A stretch of 64,000 bases of DNA from positions 620,001 to 684,000 of the forward strand of contig OZ255710.1 of assembly GCA_965277105.1 (NCBI GenBank). Reading direction: 5' to 3'. Position 1 is the stretch's first letter; each line of letters begins with the position of its first letter. The notes beneath the pieces were generated by a model. It did not search any database, had not been told where the DNA came from, and was given only the letters and a program-made list of their open reading frames with translations. The position numbers were made by a program, and so were the translations under genes. The DNA comes from CAXSBA01 sp965277105 (GTDB lineage Bacteria; Spirochaetota; UBA12135; COTS27; CAXSBA01). Positions 16,619 to 26,266 of the stretch are shown here, piece by piece.

Positions 16619-18391
16619 TTATTGAAGATGATTAATCTTTTGAAAAGTTTTTTTGATGTTACTTTCAGTTAATATCACTGGTAAAATATAGGGAGTTAGT
16701 TGCCCATTTTGAAAAGCATAAAAAACGTCAAGAGGAATACCCACTCGATTTAATTCTTGGATTTTGTTAGCAATAAAAGAGTTAGGTTTAGTCCAATCAG
16801 CAGTGAAATAATTGATGCCATTTTCCTTGAAAAAGTTTTTAACTTCCTCTTGATTTAAAACCACTTTATTTACTTGGCAATTCAAACACCACTTAGCAGT
16901 GTAATGAACGTAAAAGGTTTTTTCTTTTAACAGTTGCTCACGAAAAAGTTCAGGGGTTAGAAGGTTATTATCTTGACTAGTTTTTTCCCCGATAATAATT
17001 TTATTAAGATTGGCATTTTGATTATTTTGATAAGTAAAATTTTGATAGACTAAAAAAATTGCACTAACCACAACAACTAATCCATAAAATCCCCAACTAT
17101 AGTATTTCTTCATAAGAACTTTTGGTTTTTTTTGGATTCCTCCCCAGATAAAAAAAAGTAGAGAAAAAAAGCATAACAAAAGTAGAACATTAACAACCAC
17201 TGCAAAATTAGCTAAAGAATATAAAATACTTAAAAACCAAATGATCATAAGAAAAAGCGGAAAAGCATTAAGTTGTTTGAAACTTTTCAACCAAGGTCCG
17301 GGGGCGGGAATGATTTTTTGAAAATTAATAGGGGTTAAAATAAGCAGGTAAGGGCTGATAAACCCTAAGCTAATGATTAGAAAAAAAACAAAAACAGTGA
17401 GACTTGATTGAGTTAAAGCATAGCTAATGGCTACCCCTAGAAAAGGGGCAATGCAAGAAGAAGAGAGCAAAGGTAGAAAAAGCCCGGTAATAAAATTTTC
17501 CTTTATGATATGGTAGCTTTTAGAAGACGGGGTAAGCGAATAATTGATAGCAGAATTCAAATGAAAAACTTCTAAAAGATTTAAAGCAAGTATCCAAAAA
17601 AGCAAAATAAAGAGAGTTAAATAGAAGGGGTTTTGAAATTGAATCCCCCAATTAATTTGCTCCCCCCACTGTTTTAAAATAACAAAAATCCCAGCTAGTG
17701 CTAAAAAACTAACTACAGTCCCCAAGGAAAAGGCAATAACTCCTTTTTTTTTTATTGAAACTTTTTCTTCGTTTAAGGTTTTTACTAAGGAATAGGCCTT
17801 TAAACTTAACAACGGAAAAATGCAAGGCATGAAGTTTAGCAGCAAACCCCCTAAAAAAGCCCATAATAAAATGATAGATAAATTTTCCGGGAAAGTATTA
17901 AAGTTAGTATTGCTTTTAGAAATAGTGGTTAATTTTTTTTCTACATTAATAGCAAGCTTTTCTGGAGGAAAGCAAAATTTGTCATCGCAAGGTTGAAAAC
18001 TAAAAACAGCTGATAGATTAATTTTTTCTGGAGATAGTGAAGATTTTTGAGGAATCAAATAAGCTTTTATGGTTTTTTCTTCGCTACCTTCGTAAACACT
18101 TAAACTCTCTTTATAGTATTCGCTAATTACGGGAATAGGGTATTGTAATTTATTAAGCCGATAAAAAGGGTTGTCCTTTATCGTTAAAATAGTTGGGATG
18201 TAATTTTCGTTAAAGGGTTGATTGGAGTTAATATGAAATTTTTCTTTTAAAGAAAAAGTAAAAGTAAAAAGGTATTCCCCTTTATGCTTTTCGAGATTAC
18301 TCTCCCAAAAAAAATACTTGTTTTCGCCGGTTATTTCTTTCGTTAATGGAAAAGAAAAAATTAATAATATTAAAATAATTATTTTTTTCAA
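16619..18391 (-). CDS. DsbD-like thiol:disulfide interchange protein
   Basis: A 590-residue three-part reductant conduit: an N-terminal signal plus an immunoglobulin-like periplasmic domain with the cysteine pair CDDKFCFPP near residue 125, a central CcdA-like domain with about eight helices (first redox cysteine in NFMPCIFPLL, second in LSSSCIAPFLG), and a C-terminal thioredoxin-like domain with AKWCLNCQ. All three cysteine pairs are present, so electron flow from cytosolic thioredoxin to periplasmic proteins should be possible. trxA, the likely donor, is encoded nearby. Slightly longer than E. coli DsbD. Confidence 0.92.
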   Translation of the reverse strand: MKKIIILILLIFSFPLTKEITGENKYFFWESNLEKHKGEYLFTFTFSLKEKFHINSNQPFNENYIPTILTIKDNPFYRLNKLQYPIPVISEYYKESLSVYEGSEEKTIKAYLIPQKSSLSPEKINLSAVFSFQPCDDKFCFPPEKLAINVEKKLTTISKSNTNFNTFPENLSIILLWAFLGGLLLNFMPCIFPLLSLKAYSLVKTLNEEKVSIKKKGVIAFSLGTVVSFLALAGIFVILKQWGEQINWGIQFQNPFYLTLFILLFWILALNLLEVFHLNSAINYSLTPSSKSYHIIKENFITGLFLPLLSSSCIAPFLGVAISYALTQSSLTVFVFFLIISLGFISPYLLILTPINFQKIIPAPGPWLKSFKQLNAFPLFLMIIWFLSILYSLANFAVVVNVLLLLCFFSLLFFIWGGIQKKPKVLMKKYYSWGFYGLVVVVSAIFLVYQNFTYQNNQNANLNKIIIGEKTSQDNNLLTPELFREQLLKEKTFYVHYTAKWCLNCQVNKVVLNQEEVKNFFKENGINYFTADWTKPNSFIANKIQELNRVGIPLDVFYAFQNGQLTPYILPVILTESNIKKTFQKINHLQ

Positions 18392-18540
18392 AAGACGTGA
18401 TAAAAAAATGGAAACTAGTTAAATAAACTTTTATATTATACTATAATTGCTTTGTTTTACTAGGTATTTCTTTATCTAGGTTGCTTGCTATTTAAAAGAA
18501 AAAAAAGAAAATTAAATATAAAGATTATTACAAAAAATAT

Positions 18541-18909
18541 TTACGATGACTGCTTCTGACGATAAATGGCAACCCCTAATTTTGCTGGAGAATAAAGATT
18601 TTTTTTATGAGATTTTAAATAAACTGCTTCAACAAGAGGGTGAGCAAGTAAATTATTCGCTATTTTTTCTAAAAAAACTTCTAATAAAAAAGGTTGATAA
18701 TCTTCACTAATTTTTTTAATGCTATTTACTACCGCGTCGTAATCAAGGGTAGAGCTAAGGTCGTCTTTCTTCTTGATTTTTAAATAAATTTTTCCATCAA
18801 TAATAATGGGCTGTTTTTTTTCTCTTTCATGAGGGTAAATCCCTACAATATTTTTAACTTCTAGGTTTTCTAGAAAAATAAAAGTACAGTTATTTTTTAA
18901 GGAATTCAC
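18541..18909 (-). CDS. folB: Dihydroneopterin aldolase-like protein
   Basis: A 122-residue protein of the FolB/tunnelling fold: VGIYPHEREKKQPIIID at the N-terminus, DYDAVVNSIKKI, FLLEVFLEKIANNLL (usual family LET/EKIA segment) and a final LGVAIYRQK strand. The family converts dihydroneopterin to hydroxymethyl-dihydropterin in folate synthesis. It overlaps the end of the GreA-like gene by 20 bases, so the two are translationally coupled. No other folate gene is present in the window, so the assignment rests on sequence pattern only. Confidence 0.8.
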   Translation of the reverse strand: MNSLKNNCTFIFLENLEVKNIVGIYPHEREKKQPIIIDGKIYLKIKKKDDLSSTLDYDAVVNSIKKISEDYQPFLLEVFLEKIANNLLAHPLVEAVYLKSHKKNLYSPAKLGVAIYRQKQSS

Positions 18910-21097
18910 GTAAGGTTCTAATTTCCACCTTTAAATAATTTTCTAAAAAAGTTTGGTTTTCTAGCTCAACGAAAATTGCTTTTCTATCATCTAAAGAAAT
19001 TAAATCCTTACTTTTAAGTAAAGAAAAAAGATAATTTTCTTTAAAGAGATAATTAGAAATAGCCCCATATAATTTTTTAGAAAAACGTGAATCTTTTTTT
19101 ATATTAATGTTTTTATAAAGATCCGCATTGATTTTAAGTAATTTCAACATAGCAGAACCCACTCGATCTTTGATAACAGAGTCGTTAAGGTTTAGCAGGA
19201 ATTTGACTAATAAAAAATAACTTTCGTTGTACTTTAAATAATCGTTATCAGTAACATTGAAAATTTGGATTAGCAAATCTTTATCTTGGGTTAATAAAAA
19301 ATTAAAAAGGTATTCTTTGTTGCTAATATTAGCTACTAGCCAATTATCGACAACTTGATTAAGGAAGTTAGTTTTAAAGTTGTTGTACCATAAGATAATG
19401 AAAATCTCTTTTAAAGCAAAAGAATTTAGGGAGTTAAATTCCTCTTCTAAATGAGGTTGATTAAAATTGTTTTTAAAGTAGTGGTCGAAGTCAAAGGTAA
19501 TTTCTTCTTTTTTAGTGTTTTTTAAATAATAAAGAAAACTAATAAAAGCCAAACTTCCAACCTTGGGTTTTTTAGCTAGGTTTAAAAGCTCGGTTACAAT
19601 GGCGTTATTGACCTCTTTATCTACTTGACTTTTATGGTTATAATAAAACTCCAAAGTCTTAATCTTTTCTTTGATATCTGTCGTTTTTTTCAAAAAGTTT
19701 AACGTGCTTTCATCTAGCGAAATAGATAAAGCCTTAAACTGCACCCCTTTTTTGGTAATTTCAAATTCATTACTTTCCACAATTGCTTTTTTAATTTCAT
19801 TCCATTTTTTTTTCCATTCATTTTTTTCGAAAAGCTTAATTTTTTCTACCATCAATTCATTCAAAGTTTTTAGATTTACTGGAGGCTCGGTGGTTTTTAA
19901 AATATTATTTAACAGAATTAAATTGTCTTTTTTTATTTCTGTTAATTTTTCTTTTTCAAATAAAGCAATGGCTTCCAAATTATTGGGGTCTAAAATGCTA
20001 AGCGAATTAATGGCAATTCTAAAAGACATTTCGTGATTTCTTCTTTGTTTAAAATCAATAACCAGTTTGGCATCATTAATGGTATTAACATTATTAAGCA
20101 TGATTTTTTTGATAACTCCAATACCAAAATTTCTATGCTGAACAAACCTTCCTTCATCGAAAATAATATGCTTTTCAAAGTCTTTGATGGTTTCGGTTAT
20201 CTTAGCGGTTTTTAAAAAATTAGCATTCCTATAGAGGTTTTTAATCCCGGCTAAATTGGTAATGGTTTCAAAATTATTATGATTTTGATATTTGATTCGA
20301 TAACTTTCGATTAATTTACTAAATTGATTTTTAAGTAAAGTATCGCTTTCTAAAGAAAGTTTAAATACTTTAATAATGTAATCATAGTTTTTTTCAAAAT
20401 CTTTTTCTAGATTTTTTAAAAAGTAGAGGTAAAAAGAGGACTTGTTTTCCAAGCTCAAGTAATCAACAAACTTTTTACTTAGCTGAATAAGTAAATCATA
20501 TTCCCGCAAATCGGTGTCAAGTATTTTTCGCCAAATTGTTAGAGCGTTTAAATAGCTTTTGTTATCACACTCTTTTAAGAGAGCTAACTGGAAGTACTTT
20601 AAGGCCTCATCGGGGTTGTTTTTGTTGTACTCTTCTGCTATTTTAAGGATTAAATTAATATCATCGGGTTTTTTACTTAGTAGACGTTTCCAAATATCCA
20701 TTAACTCATCTTTTTTATTGCTTTTTTGATAGTCGTTAATCAAATAATTAAGAACAAATTCCGATTCGTAAATTTTTAAAATTTCTAAGCTAATCAAATT
20801 TAAAAGATTGTTTTTCCCAATTTTGATAAGCTGGTTGTAAAAATTAGTGATAAATTGGTCTCCCTCTTTTTGTTGATAAAAAAGAAAAACTCCTAGACAA
20901 AAAGAATAAAGGATATAACTTTTGTTTTCTTGATAATAATTCCTAACTAGCTTTTCGGCTTCTTGATTTTGGCCTTGGTTTTTTAGAAGATTAATAATTT
21001 CAGTTAAATCTTTAAAAGTGATATTATTGACATTTCCCCCAATAACTTTAATCTCTAGCATTTTTTTTTTTAAATTTTCAATGTTAGTTTCATTCAT
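18890..21097 (-). CDS. GreA-N/CarD-type protein of spirochaete style, lacking the GreA domain
   Basis: A 735-residue, largely helical protein. A helical repeat region (TPR-like, e.g. NPDEALKYFQLALLKE) occupies about residues 1-290. A beta-rich CarD/Tudor-like module follows near 310-380 (RFVQHRNFGIGVIKKI and IDFKQRRNHEMSFRIAINSLSIL). A second helical region runs to the end. Spirochaete GreA proteins of about 900 residues carry this same long N-terminal part followed by the GreA coiled coil that inserts into the RNA polymerase secondary channel. Here the protein stops at EIRTLREFLKK, about where that domain would start. It overlaps its upstream neighbour by 8 bases and folB by 20. Confidence 0.75.
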   Translation of the reverse strand: MNETNIENLKKKMLEIKVIGGNVNNITFKDLTEIINLLKNQGQNQEAEKLVRNYYQENKSYILYSFCLGVFLFYQQKEGDQFITNFYNQLIKIGKNNLLNLISLEILKIYESEFVLNYLINDYQKSNKKDELMDIWKRLLSKKPDDINLILKIAEEYNKNNPDEALKYFQLALLKECDNKSYLNALTIWRKILDTDLREYDLLIQLSKKFVDYLSLENKSSFYLYFLKNLEKDFEKNYDYIIKVFKLSLESDTLLKNQFSKLIESYRIKYQNHNNFETITNLAGIKNLYRNANFLKTAKITETIKDFEKHIIFDEGRFVQHRNFGIGVIKKIMLNNVNTINDAKLVIDFKQRRNHEMSFRIAINSLSILDPNNLEAIALFEKEKLTEIKKDNLILLNNILKTTEPPVNLKTLNELMVEKIKLFEKNEWKKKWNEIKKAIVESNEFEITKKGVQFKALSISLDESTLNFLKKTTDIKEKIKTLEFYYNHKSQVDKEVNNAIVTELLNLAKKPKVGSLAFISFLYYLKNTKKEEITFDFDHYFKNNFNQPHLEEEFNSLNSFALKEIFIILWYNNFKTNFLNQVVDNWLVANISNKEYLFNFLLTQDKDLLIQIFNVTDNDYLKYNESYFLLVKFLLNLNDSVIKDRVGSAMLKLLKINADLYKNINIKKDSRFSKKLYGAISNYLFKENYLFSLLKSKDLISLDDRKAIFVELENQTFLENYLKVEIRTLREFLKK

Positions 21098-22052
21098 AGA
21101 GTTTTTTTGCCTTTAAAAAAATATTTTTATTAATCTTTTCTATTTCACTCAAAATTTTTCTCCTGGTTATTGCTTTATTTTCCAGTTCGCTTTTAGAAAA
21201 ATAATTCTCTTCTAGTAAGATAAGGTAACCATAAATTAATTTTGGGTCAATTTCGCTTTTTAAATTTTGATTATTGATGAGTTTTAATTTTAAGTTATAA
21301 ATCCATTGATAAATTTTATTATCTACTTTTATGCTTTTTTGCGGAAAGATATTTTCTAACAAAGCAAATACCGGCAACCACAAACCAATTTCTTGGTGGC
21401 TCATGAGTTTAGCTTTAAGTTTTTGGATTAAATCCAGCAATTCCGGTATGGTAATTAAATTTAAATCGGTAAGCGAATGATAAATAAAGTATTTTTTCAA
21501 ATACATTAAGGAAGTATTTTTATCTTTATAAAAATAAATAATATTCGCTAAAAATGGTTTGGCTACATCTTTCATTTCTTCCGATATACTAAGGAGATAT
21601 TCCGTAGCCTCGTAGGCTTTTTTATATTCTTGGCTATGAAATAAATAAAGGATGGTTTCCCAAAAAAAAAGTGGGTTTATTTCTTCCTTCATATCCAAGC
21701 TAAGGCTAAAATTGTTAATAATTTCATCAAAAACCGATTTCTTCATTAAGTAAAAAACTTTAGGGTGATAAATTTGATTATTTTCAATAAAGTTTTCATA
21801 TTTTTCCCATTCTTGTAATAAAAACTCTATCCTTTTATTTCCCATTTTTAGAGAAATTTTTTTATCAGAGCGCAAAAGCCAAAAAGAAAGGGATTTTAGA
21901 AGATTAAAAATGAAGCTGTGATCTAAGCCAGTTTTAAGGAAGGCGGAAAAGTTGTCATAAGCAAGTTTGAATTGCCCGGTTTCAATGAGTTTAAATGAAT
22001 TTTCGTATTTATTAAAAAGACTTTGATTTTCGAATAATAATTGGTTTTCCAT
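21090..22052 (-). CDS. Helical-repeat protein of unknown function
   Basis: A 320-residue, highly helical, Lys/Glu/Leu-rich protein without signal peptide or membrane segment. Segments such as FKLIETGQFKLAYDNFSAFLK and FHSQEYKKAYEATEYLLSI look like degenerate TPR repeats. It overlaps the start of the GreA-like gene by 8 bases and heads the operon with it and folB, so it may act with that protein. No specific family was recognised. Confidence 0.65.
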   Translation of the reverse strand: MENQLLFENQSLFNKYENSFKLIETGQFKLAYDNFSAFLKTGLDHSFIFNLLKSLSFWLLRSDKKISLKMGNKRIEFLLQEWEKYENFIENNQIYHPKVFYLMKKSVFDEIINNFSLSLDMKEEINPLFFWETILYLFHSQEYKKAYEATEYLLSISEEMKDVAKPFLANIIYFYKDKNTSLMYLKKYFIYHSLTDLNLITIPELLDLIQKLKAKLMSHQEIGLWLPVFALLENIFPQKSIKVDNKIYQWIYNLKLKLINNQNLKSEIDPKLIYGYLILLEENYFSKSELENKAITRRKILSEIEKINKNIFLKAKKLYE

Positions 22053-22257
22053 CTTATCGTTAAAAATTTAATAAATACTTTTTGCACTAGCTTAAAAAAT
22101 AAATATATAATAATTTATATTATATATAAAAAACGTTATTTTGTCAATAAACTTATAAGAAGTTGCTGTTATTTTAAAAATGAGGACTTTTTTCTCGTGT
22201 ATAGATGTCATAAAAATTTGCTATTTTAACGGTATAATTTAATTACAGCAAAATCAT
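22053..22257. promoter_or_regulatory. Divergent intergenic region
   Basis: A 205-base AT-rich gap between the minus-strand GreA-like operon and rhomboid. TATATATAATAA-like hexamers occur on both strands and GGTATAATTT lies about 20 bases upstream of the rhomboid ATG. No hairpin with convincing pairing was found. Confidence 0.35.
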
Positions 22258-22839
22258 ATGGAAAAGCGTTATCGTCAGGTACTTGTCATCATTATTACTA
22301 TGTGGATTTTTTTCCTAATAGATAGCCTTGTTCCCCTTAAAAGCTGGGGGATTATCCCTCGAGAAATAGCTGGCTTGCCGGGGATTTTTCTAGCGCCTCT
22401 TCTCCATGGTGGCTTTTCTCATATTGTTAGTAATACTTTTCCTCTGCTAGGGTTGTTAATTATTTTATCTATTCTATATTCTGAATTATATTGGTTGGTG
22501 GTAATGGGTGGAACTGTTTTAGGGGGAAGTTTGGTGTGGCTTTTGGGCAGTAAAAATATTCATATTGGAGCTAGTGGTTTGGTGTTTGCTTTAGCAGGAT
22601 TTTTATTAGTAAAAACTTTCAAAGAAAATAAATGGTTTTTTCTTTTTGTAGGGCTTATCATTTTTATTTTTTACAGTCATCTTTGGTTAGGGCTTTTCCC
22701 TTTTTTTGGTGGAGCTAGTAATATTTCCTACTCTTCTCATTGGTATGGTTTTATTAGTGGGATTATCTTAGCTATTATGTTAAAAAATAAAAAATCTTCT
22801 CTTTTAGTCGCTAAAAAAACAGAAAATACTTTAGGGTAA
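22258..22839 (+). CDS. Rhomboid-family intramembrane serine protease
   Basis: A 193-residue inner-membrane protein with about six helices. The catalytic serine lies in GASGLVFALAGF (GxSG motif, about residue 97) and the catalytic histidine in SHWYGFISGIILA near residue 161. The helix-1 loop LLHGGFSHIVSNTFPLLGL is typical. Rhomboids cleave single-pass proteins within the membrane; the substrate here is unknown. The gene is divergent from the GreA-like operon across a 205-base gap with a TATAAT at about 22230-22240. It probably leads the transcript into rsmH, 36 bases downstream. Confidence 0.92.
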   Translation: MEKRYRQVLVIIITMWIFFLIDSLVPLKSWGIIPREIAGLPGIFLAPLLHGGFSHIVSNTFPLLGLLIILSILYSELYWLVVMGGTVLGGSLVWLLGSKNIHIGASGLVFALAGFLLVKTFKENKWFFLFVGLIIFIFYSHLWLGLFPFFGGASNISYSSHWYGFISGIILAIMLKNKKSSLLVAKKTENTLG

Positions 22840-22875
22840 TTTGGGTAGTTTTAATTTTTGAGGTTGTGACTTATT

Positions 22876-23823
22876 TTGATTATTCATCATCAGCCAGTTT
22901 TTCGAGATTTTATTATCAATTCTTTAAAAGAAAAAAAGCAGGGCATTAATAGTCCATTAACTGTCTTAGACGCTACTTTGGGAGAAGGGGGGCATTCCCT
23001 AGCTTTCCTTCAAGAAAATTGCCAAGTTTGGGGATTGGATCGCGACCGGCAAGTTTTGAGTAAAGCAAAAAAAAGGTTAAAAGAATTTCCTTTCTTTACT
23101 CCTGTTTTGGGTAATTTTGCTAAGTTAGATGAAAGCGTTTTAGCCGAAAGCAAGTTTGATATTATCCTGCTTGATTTAGGTATTTCTAAATTTCACTACT
23201 TTGAAAGTGGACGAGGGTTCTCGTTTGCTAATGATGAGCCGCTGGATATGTGCTTGGATGAAAAAGTAGAGGGTGAAAAAAAAATTACTGCTTTTAACGT
23301 GGTGAACGAATTTTCTACTAAAAAGCTATTAGAAATCTTCACTAAATTCGGTGAAGAGGATTGGAAAATAGCTAAAAAATGTTCTGAAGAAATTGTTTTT
23401 AAGAGGAAAATAGCTCCTTTAAAAAAAACTGGAGAGTTAGTGGCCATTATTAAAAATGCCTATGGACTAAAAGCGAAGAAAATTAAAATCCACCCAGCTA
23501 CTAAAATTTTCCAGGCACTGAGGATTTACCTTAACGATGAACTAGCACTTTTACCAGAAGGGATTATCACTGCTATAAAAAGACTAAAGCAGCAAGGGAT
23601 TTTATGGGTTATCACTTATCACTCTTTAGAAGATAGGATTGTTAAAAATACTTTTAAGGAATTTGCCAAAAAGAACGAAAATTACAATAAGTATAAAGCA
23701 ACTAGAAAGAAAAATTCTTTTTTACTTTATAACAAAAAAGTCATTAAGGCTAGTCTTGATGAAATAAAACAAAACCCCGCCGCAAGGAGTGCAAAACTTA
23801 GGGGGATTATCAAAAACGATTAG
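22876..23823 (+). CDS. rsmH: 16S rRNA (cytosine-1402-N4) methyltransferase
   Basis: A 315-residue MraW/RsmH enzyme that methylates N4 of C1402 in 16S rRNA using SAM. The TTG start gives the family opening IIHHQPVFRDF. Motifs include the SAM-binding DATLGEGGHS, GLDRDRQVL, LLDLGISKFHYF, GRGFSFANDEPLDM, and the late WVITYHSLEDRIVK and NPAARSAKLR. It heads a shortened dcw (division and cell wall) cluster: rsmH, ftsL-like, murE. Confidence 0.97.
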   Translation: MIIHHQPVFRDFIINSLKEKKQGINSPLTVLDATLGEGGHSLAFLQENCQVWGLDRDRQVLSKAKKRLKEFPFFTPVLGNFAKLDESVLAESKFDIILLDLGISKFHYFESGRGFSFANDEPLDMCLDEKVEGEKKITAFNVVNEFSTKKLLEIFTKFGEEDWKIAKKCSEEIVFKRKIAPLKKTGELVAIIKNAYGLKAKKIKIHPATKIFQALRIYLNDELALLPEGIITAIKRLKQQGILWVITYHSLEDRIVKNTFKEFAKKNENYNKYKATRKKNSFLLYNKKVIKASLDEIKQNPAARSAKLRGIIKND

Positions 23824-23841
23824 AACAAGGAGGTTTTATTG

Positions 23842-24117
23842 ATGTCGTTTTTCTTTAAAAATCGCGTGCTGTTTTTTACTTTTTTTTTCTTTTTAAATAT
23901 GTTGGTTATTTTTTATGTTTTTATGGCGACGAAGCATTTCCTTTTAGAGCGAGACATTGCTACTATAAAAAAAAATTATTCTGAAATAGCTAAGGAAAAT
24001 GAAAATATTAAAATTAATTTAAAAATTACTTCCGAGAATAAAATTTTATTTAACGAAAAGAAAACTACTCAAGTGAAAAAAAATATTAAAGAGATTCCTA
24101 TTGTTACTTTTTTTTAA
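23842..24117 (+). CDS. Small FtsL-like membrane protein
   Basis: A 91-residue bitopic protein: short basic N-terminus, one TM helix (FFTFFFFLNMLVIFYVFM) and a periplasmic coiled-coil tail (IAKENENIKINLKI). FtsL is a fast-evolving divisome protein recognised mostly by size, topology and place between rsmH and mur genes, all matched here. The ATG at 23842 is chosen because a strong AAGGAGG lies at 23826-23832; an in-frame TTG at 23839 is less likely. Its TAA stop overlaps the ATG of murE, implying coupled translation. No ftsI follows, unlike most dcw clusters. Confidence 0.65.
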   Translation: MSFFFKNRVLFFTFFFFLNMLVIFYVFMATKHFLLERDIATIKKNYSEIAKENENIKINLKITSENKILFNEKKTTQVKKNIKEIPIVTFF

Positions 24118-25655
24118 TGGCTTTTACTTCCAAGCAATTAAAAGCCTTTAAAAAAATATTTTCTTTCGATAAAACTACTTTTGATTTATTATTAAAAAAG
24201 CTTGCTGCTTGTAAAAGTTTAGAGCACCACAGTAAAAAAGCAACAAAAAAAACCGCTTTTATTGCCTTGTCGGGAGAGAGATCTTCTCCTGAAAATTTCT
24301 TAGCACCAATAAAAAATATTTGCCTAGTAATTTTTTTAGATAGCAAATTTTATGATCATTTTAAAAAAGCAGAAAATATTTTTTATGTTGACGAACTAGC
24401 TAAAAAAGTAGTGGATATTGCTTTGGCTTTTTACAATTGGCCTAGTGAAAAAACAAAAGTGATTGGCATTACCGGGACTAATGGGAAAACCTCCGTTTCT
24501 TATATTTTAGAAAAGTTTTATCAGCATTTAAAAATCAAAACCGGAGTTATTGGGACTAATAATAACCGGATAGGAAAAAAAATATTTTCTACAATTAATA
24601 CCACCCCACCAGTTATCGATTTGCAAAAAATGATTAGGAGTATGGTGGATGAAAAAGTTCAAGTAGTGATAATGGAAATTTCTTCCCATGGGCTTTTTTA
24701 TAACCGAGTGCAAGGGATTGCTCTAGATAGTATCATTTGGACTAACTTAACCCCCGAACACCTTGACTTTCACAAAACCATGGATGATTATTTTGCTAGT
24801 AAATGGAAAATTCTTTCACTACTAGAAAAAAGTCCTAAGAGAAATAAAAAAGCTTTTATCAATTTACCTACTTTAACAGCTTTTCAATTTGCTAAAAAAA
24901 TAAAATCTTTTTCTACGTTTGAAGTTTTTTATTTGAATAAAGAAAAAAAATTAAAAGAAAAAACTTTTTCTTATGCAATGGAATCAACGGTTAAGCAAAG
25001 TGTTTTTACTTTAAAAGGGATTAAGAAGAGTTGGCAGGGAGCGACTAACTTACTGGGAGATTTGAATGGGGAGAATTTAGCTTTAAGTTTATTAGAAGTA
25101 ATGATGACTAAGGGAAGTGGGAAAATTAATTTTTTAGAAAAATTTAGAAAAAAACTACTACAGATTTTTATTCCCGGGAGATTAGAAAAAATCACTTCTA
25201 CTAATAAAACCATTTTTATTGATTATGCCCATACCCCCGATGCTTTAGAAAAAGTCCTTGTAGTATTAAAATCTTTAAATCTTTTTGTTATCTGTCTTTT
25301 TGGCTGTGGGGGTGAGCGAGATAAGACGAAGCGGAGTTTAATGGGGAAGCTAGCTATCACTTATGCTGATGAGGTGATTGTTACTTCTGATAATCCTCGA
25401 GGAGAAAACCCAGAAAAAATTATTGCAGAAATCGAAGAGGGGATTATAAGGGGGAAAAAATCTTCAGCAAAAAAATATTACAAAATTACTTCTCGCAGAA
25501 AAGCCATTATCAAAGGCCTTAAAACTTTAAAAGAAAATCAAGTGTTTTTAATTGCCGGTAAAGGGCATGAGGATTACCAAATTATTCAAGACAAGAAAAT
25601 CCACTTTAGCGACCGGGAAGTAGTGGTAGATTATTTAAAAAAGTTAAAAATATAG
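24117..25655 (+). CDS. murE: UDP-N-acetylmuramoyl-tripeptide synthetase
   Basis: A 512-residue Mur ligase with three domains. ATP binding uses GITGTNGKTS, the central lid includes WTNLTPEHLDFHKTMDDYF with the lysine of SKWKI, and the C-terminal part contains FIDYAHTPDALEKVL, GCGGERDKTKR and TSDNPRGENPEKI. The DNPR motif is the specificity signature for meso-diaminopimelate in characterised MurE enzymes, so this cell probably adds DAP to UDP-MurNAc-L-Ala-D-Glu. That is an inference; ornithine has been reported in some spirochaete peptidoglycans. It starts on the stop of the ftsL-like gene. Confidence 0.95.
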   Translation: MAFTSKQLKAFKKIFSFDKTTFDLLLKKLAACKSLEHHSKKATKKTAFIALSGERSSPENFLAPIKNICLVIFLDSKFYDHFKKAENIFYVDELAKKVVDIALAFYNWPSEKTKVIGITGTNGKTSVSYILEKFYQHLKIKTGVIGTNNNRIGKKIFSTINTTPPVIDLQKMIRSMVDEKVQVVIMEISSHGLFYNRVQGIALDSIIWTNLTPEHLDFHKTMDDYFASKWKILSLLEKSPKRNKKAFINLPTLTAFQFAKKIKSFSTFEVFYLNKEKKLKEKTFSYAMESTVKQSVFTLKGIKKSWQGATNLLGDLNGENLALSLLEVMMTKGSGKINFLEKFRKKLLQIFIPGRLEKITSTNKTIFIDYAHTPDALEKVLVVLKSLNLFVICLFGCGGERDKTKRSLMGKLAITYADEVIVTSDNPRGENPEKIIAEIEEGIIRGKKSSAKKYYKITSRRKAIIKGLKTLKENQVFLIAGKGHEDYQIIQDKKIHFSDREVVVDYLKKLKI

Positions 25656-25659
25656 CTCT

Positions 25660-26109
25660 TTAATTTTTGTCATTGCTAATGATAAAGCTAACTGGCCCCA
25701 ATAACTCAGGAATAATTTCCATTTCGGCGCCAAACTTTCCAAGAGCGATTTTTCCGGTAAAATTCTCACGTAGTTTTTGGTGAAATTTCTCGAATAATTT
25801 ATTCGCTTCTTCTGCTGGGGCTACTTTTGTAAAAGAGGGCTTTTTGCCTTTTTTAATTTCCCCATAAAGCGTGAATTGACTAACTAATAATATTTCTCCT
25901 TTTACTTCCTGAATACTTTTTCCTAACTTCCCTTCTTGATTAAGGAACATTTTTAGATTAATAATTTTTTGGATAAAACTAGGAAATTCTTCTTCAAGAT
26001 CTCCTTTGCGAAAAGAAAGTAAAATAAAAATGCCTTGATTAATTTCTGAAAATTTTTCACCTTCTACTAATAGTTTGATTTTTTTTACTCTTTGAAGGAT
26101 GGCAAGCAT
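25660..26109 (-). CDS. dtd: D-aminoacyl-tRNA deacylase
   Basis: A 149-residue DTD proofreading enzyme that removes D-amino acids (and glycine from tRNA-Ala) after mischarging. Family marks: start MLAILQRVKKIKL, the catalytic-site SQFTLYGEIKKGKKPSF motif near residue 77, and the C-terminal LGPVSFIIS in place of NDGPVT, keeping the Gly-Pro of the cross-subunit motif. The Asn-Asp before it is replaced by Leu-Leu, a change worth noting. Convergent with murE, 4 bases apart. Confidence 0.93.
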   Translation of the reverse strand: MLAILQRVKKIKLLVEGEKFSEINQGIFILLSFRKGDLEEEFPSFIQKIINLKMFLNQEGKLGKSIQEVKGEILLVSQFTLYGEIKKGKKPSFTKVAPAEEANKLFEKFHQKLRENFTGKIALGKFGAEMEIIPELLGPVSFIISNDKN

Positions 26110-26266
26110 AGATCTATTTTACGCAAATTTAAACTTTAAAAAAAGTATATAATATAATTACTGTGTTTCACCTAAGAAATTTTTATTTATTTGCTGCTAT
26201 TCCGAAATTTAAATAAAACTATGAAAAGTGATGAAAGAAAACCAAGCAAGAAAATGAGGTTAAAAA

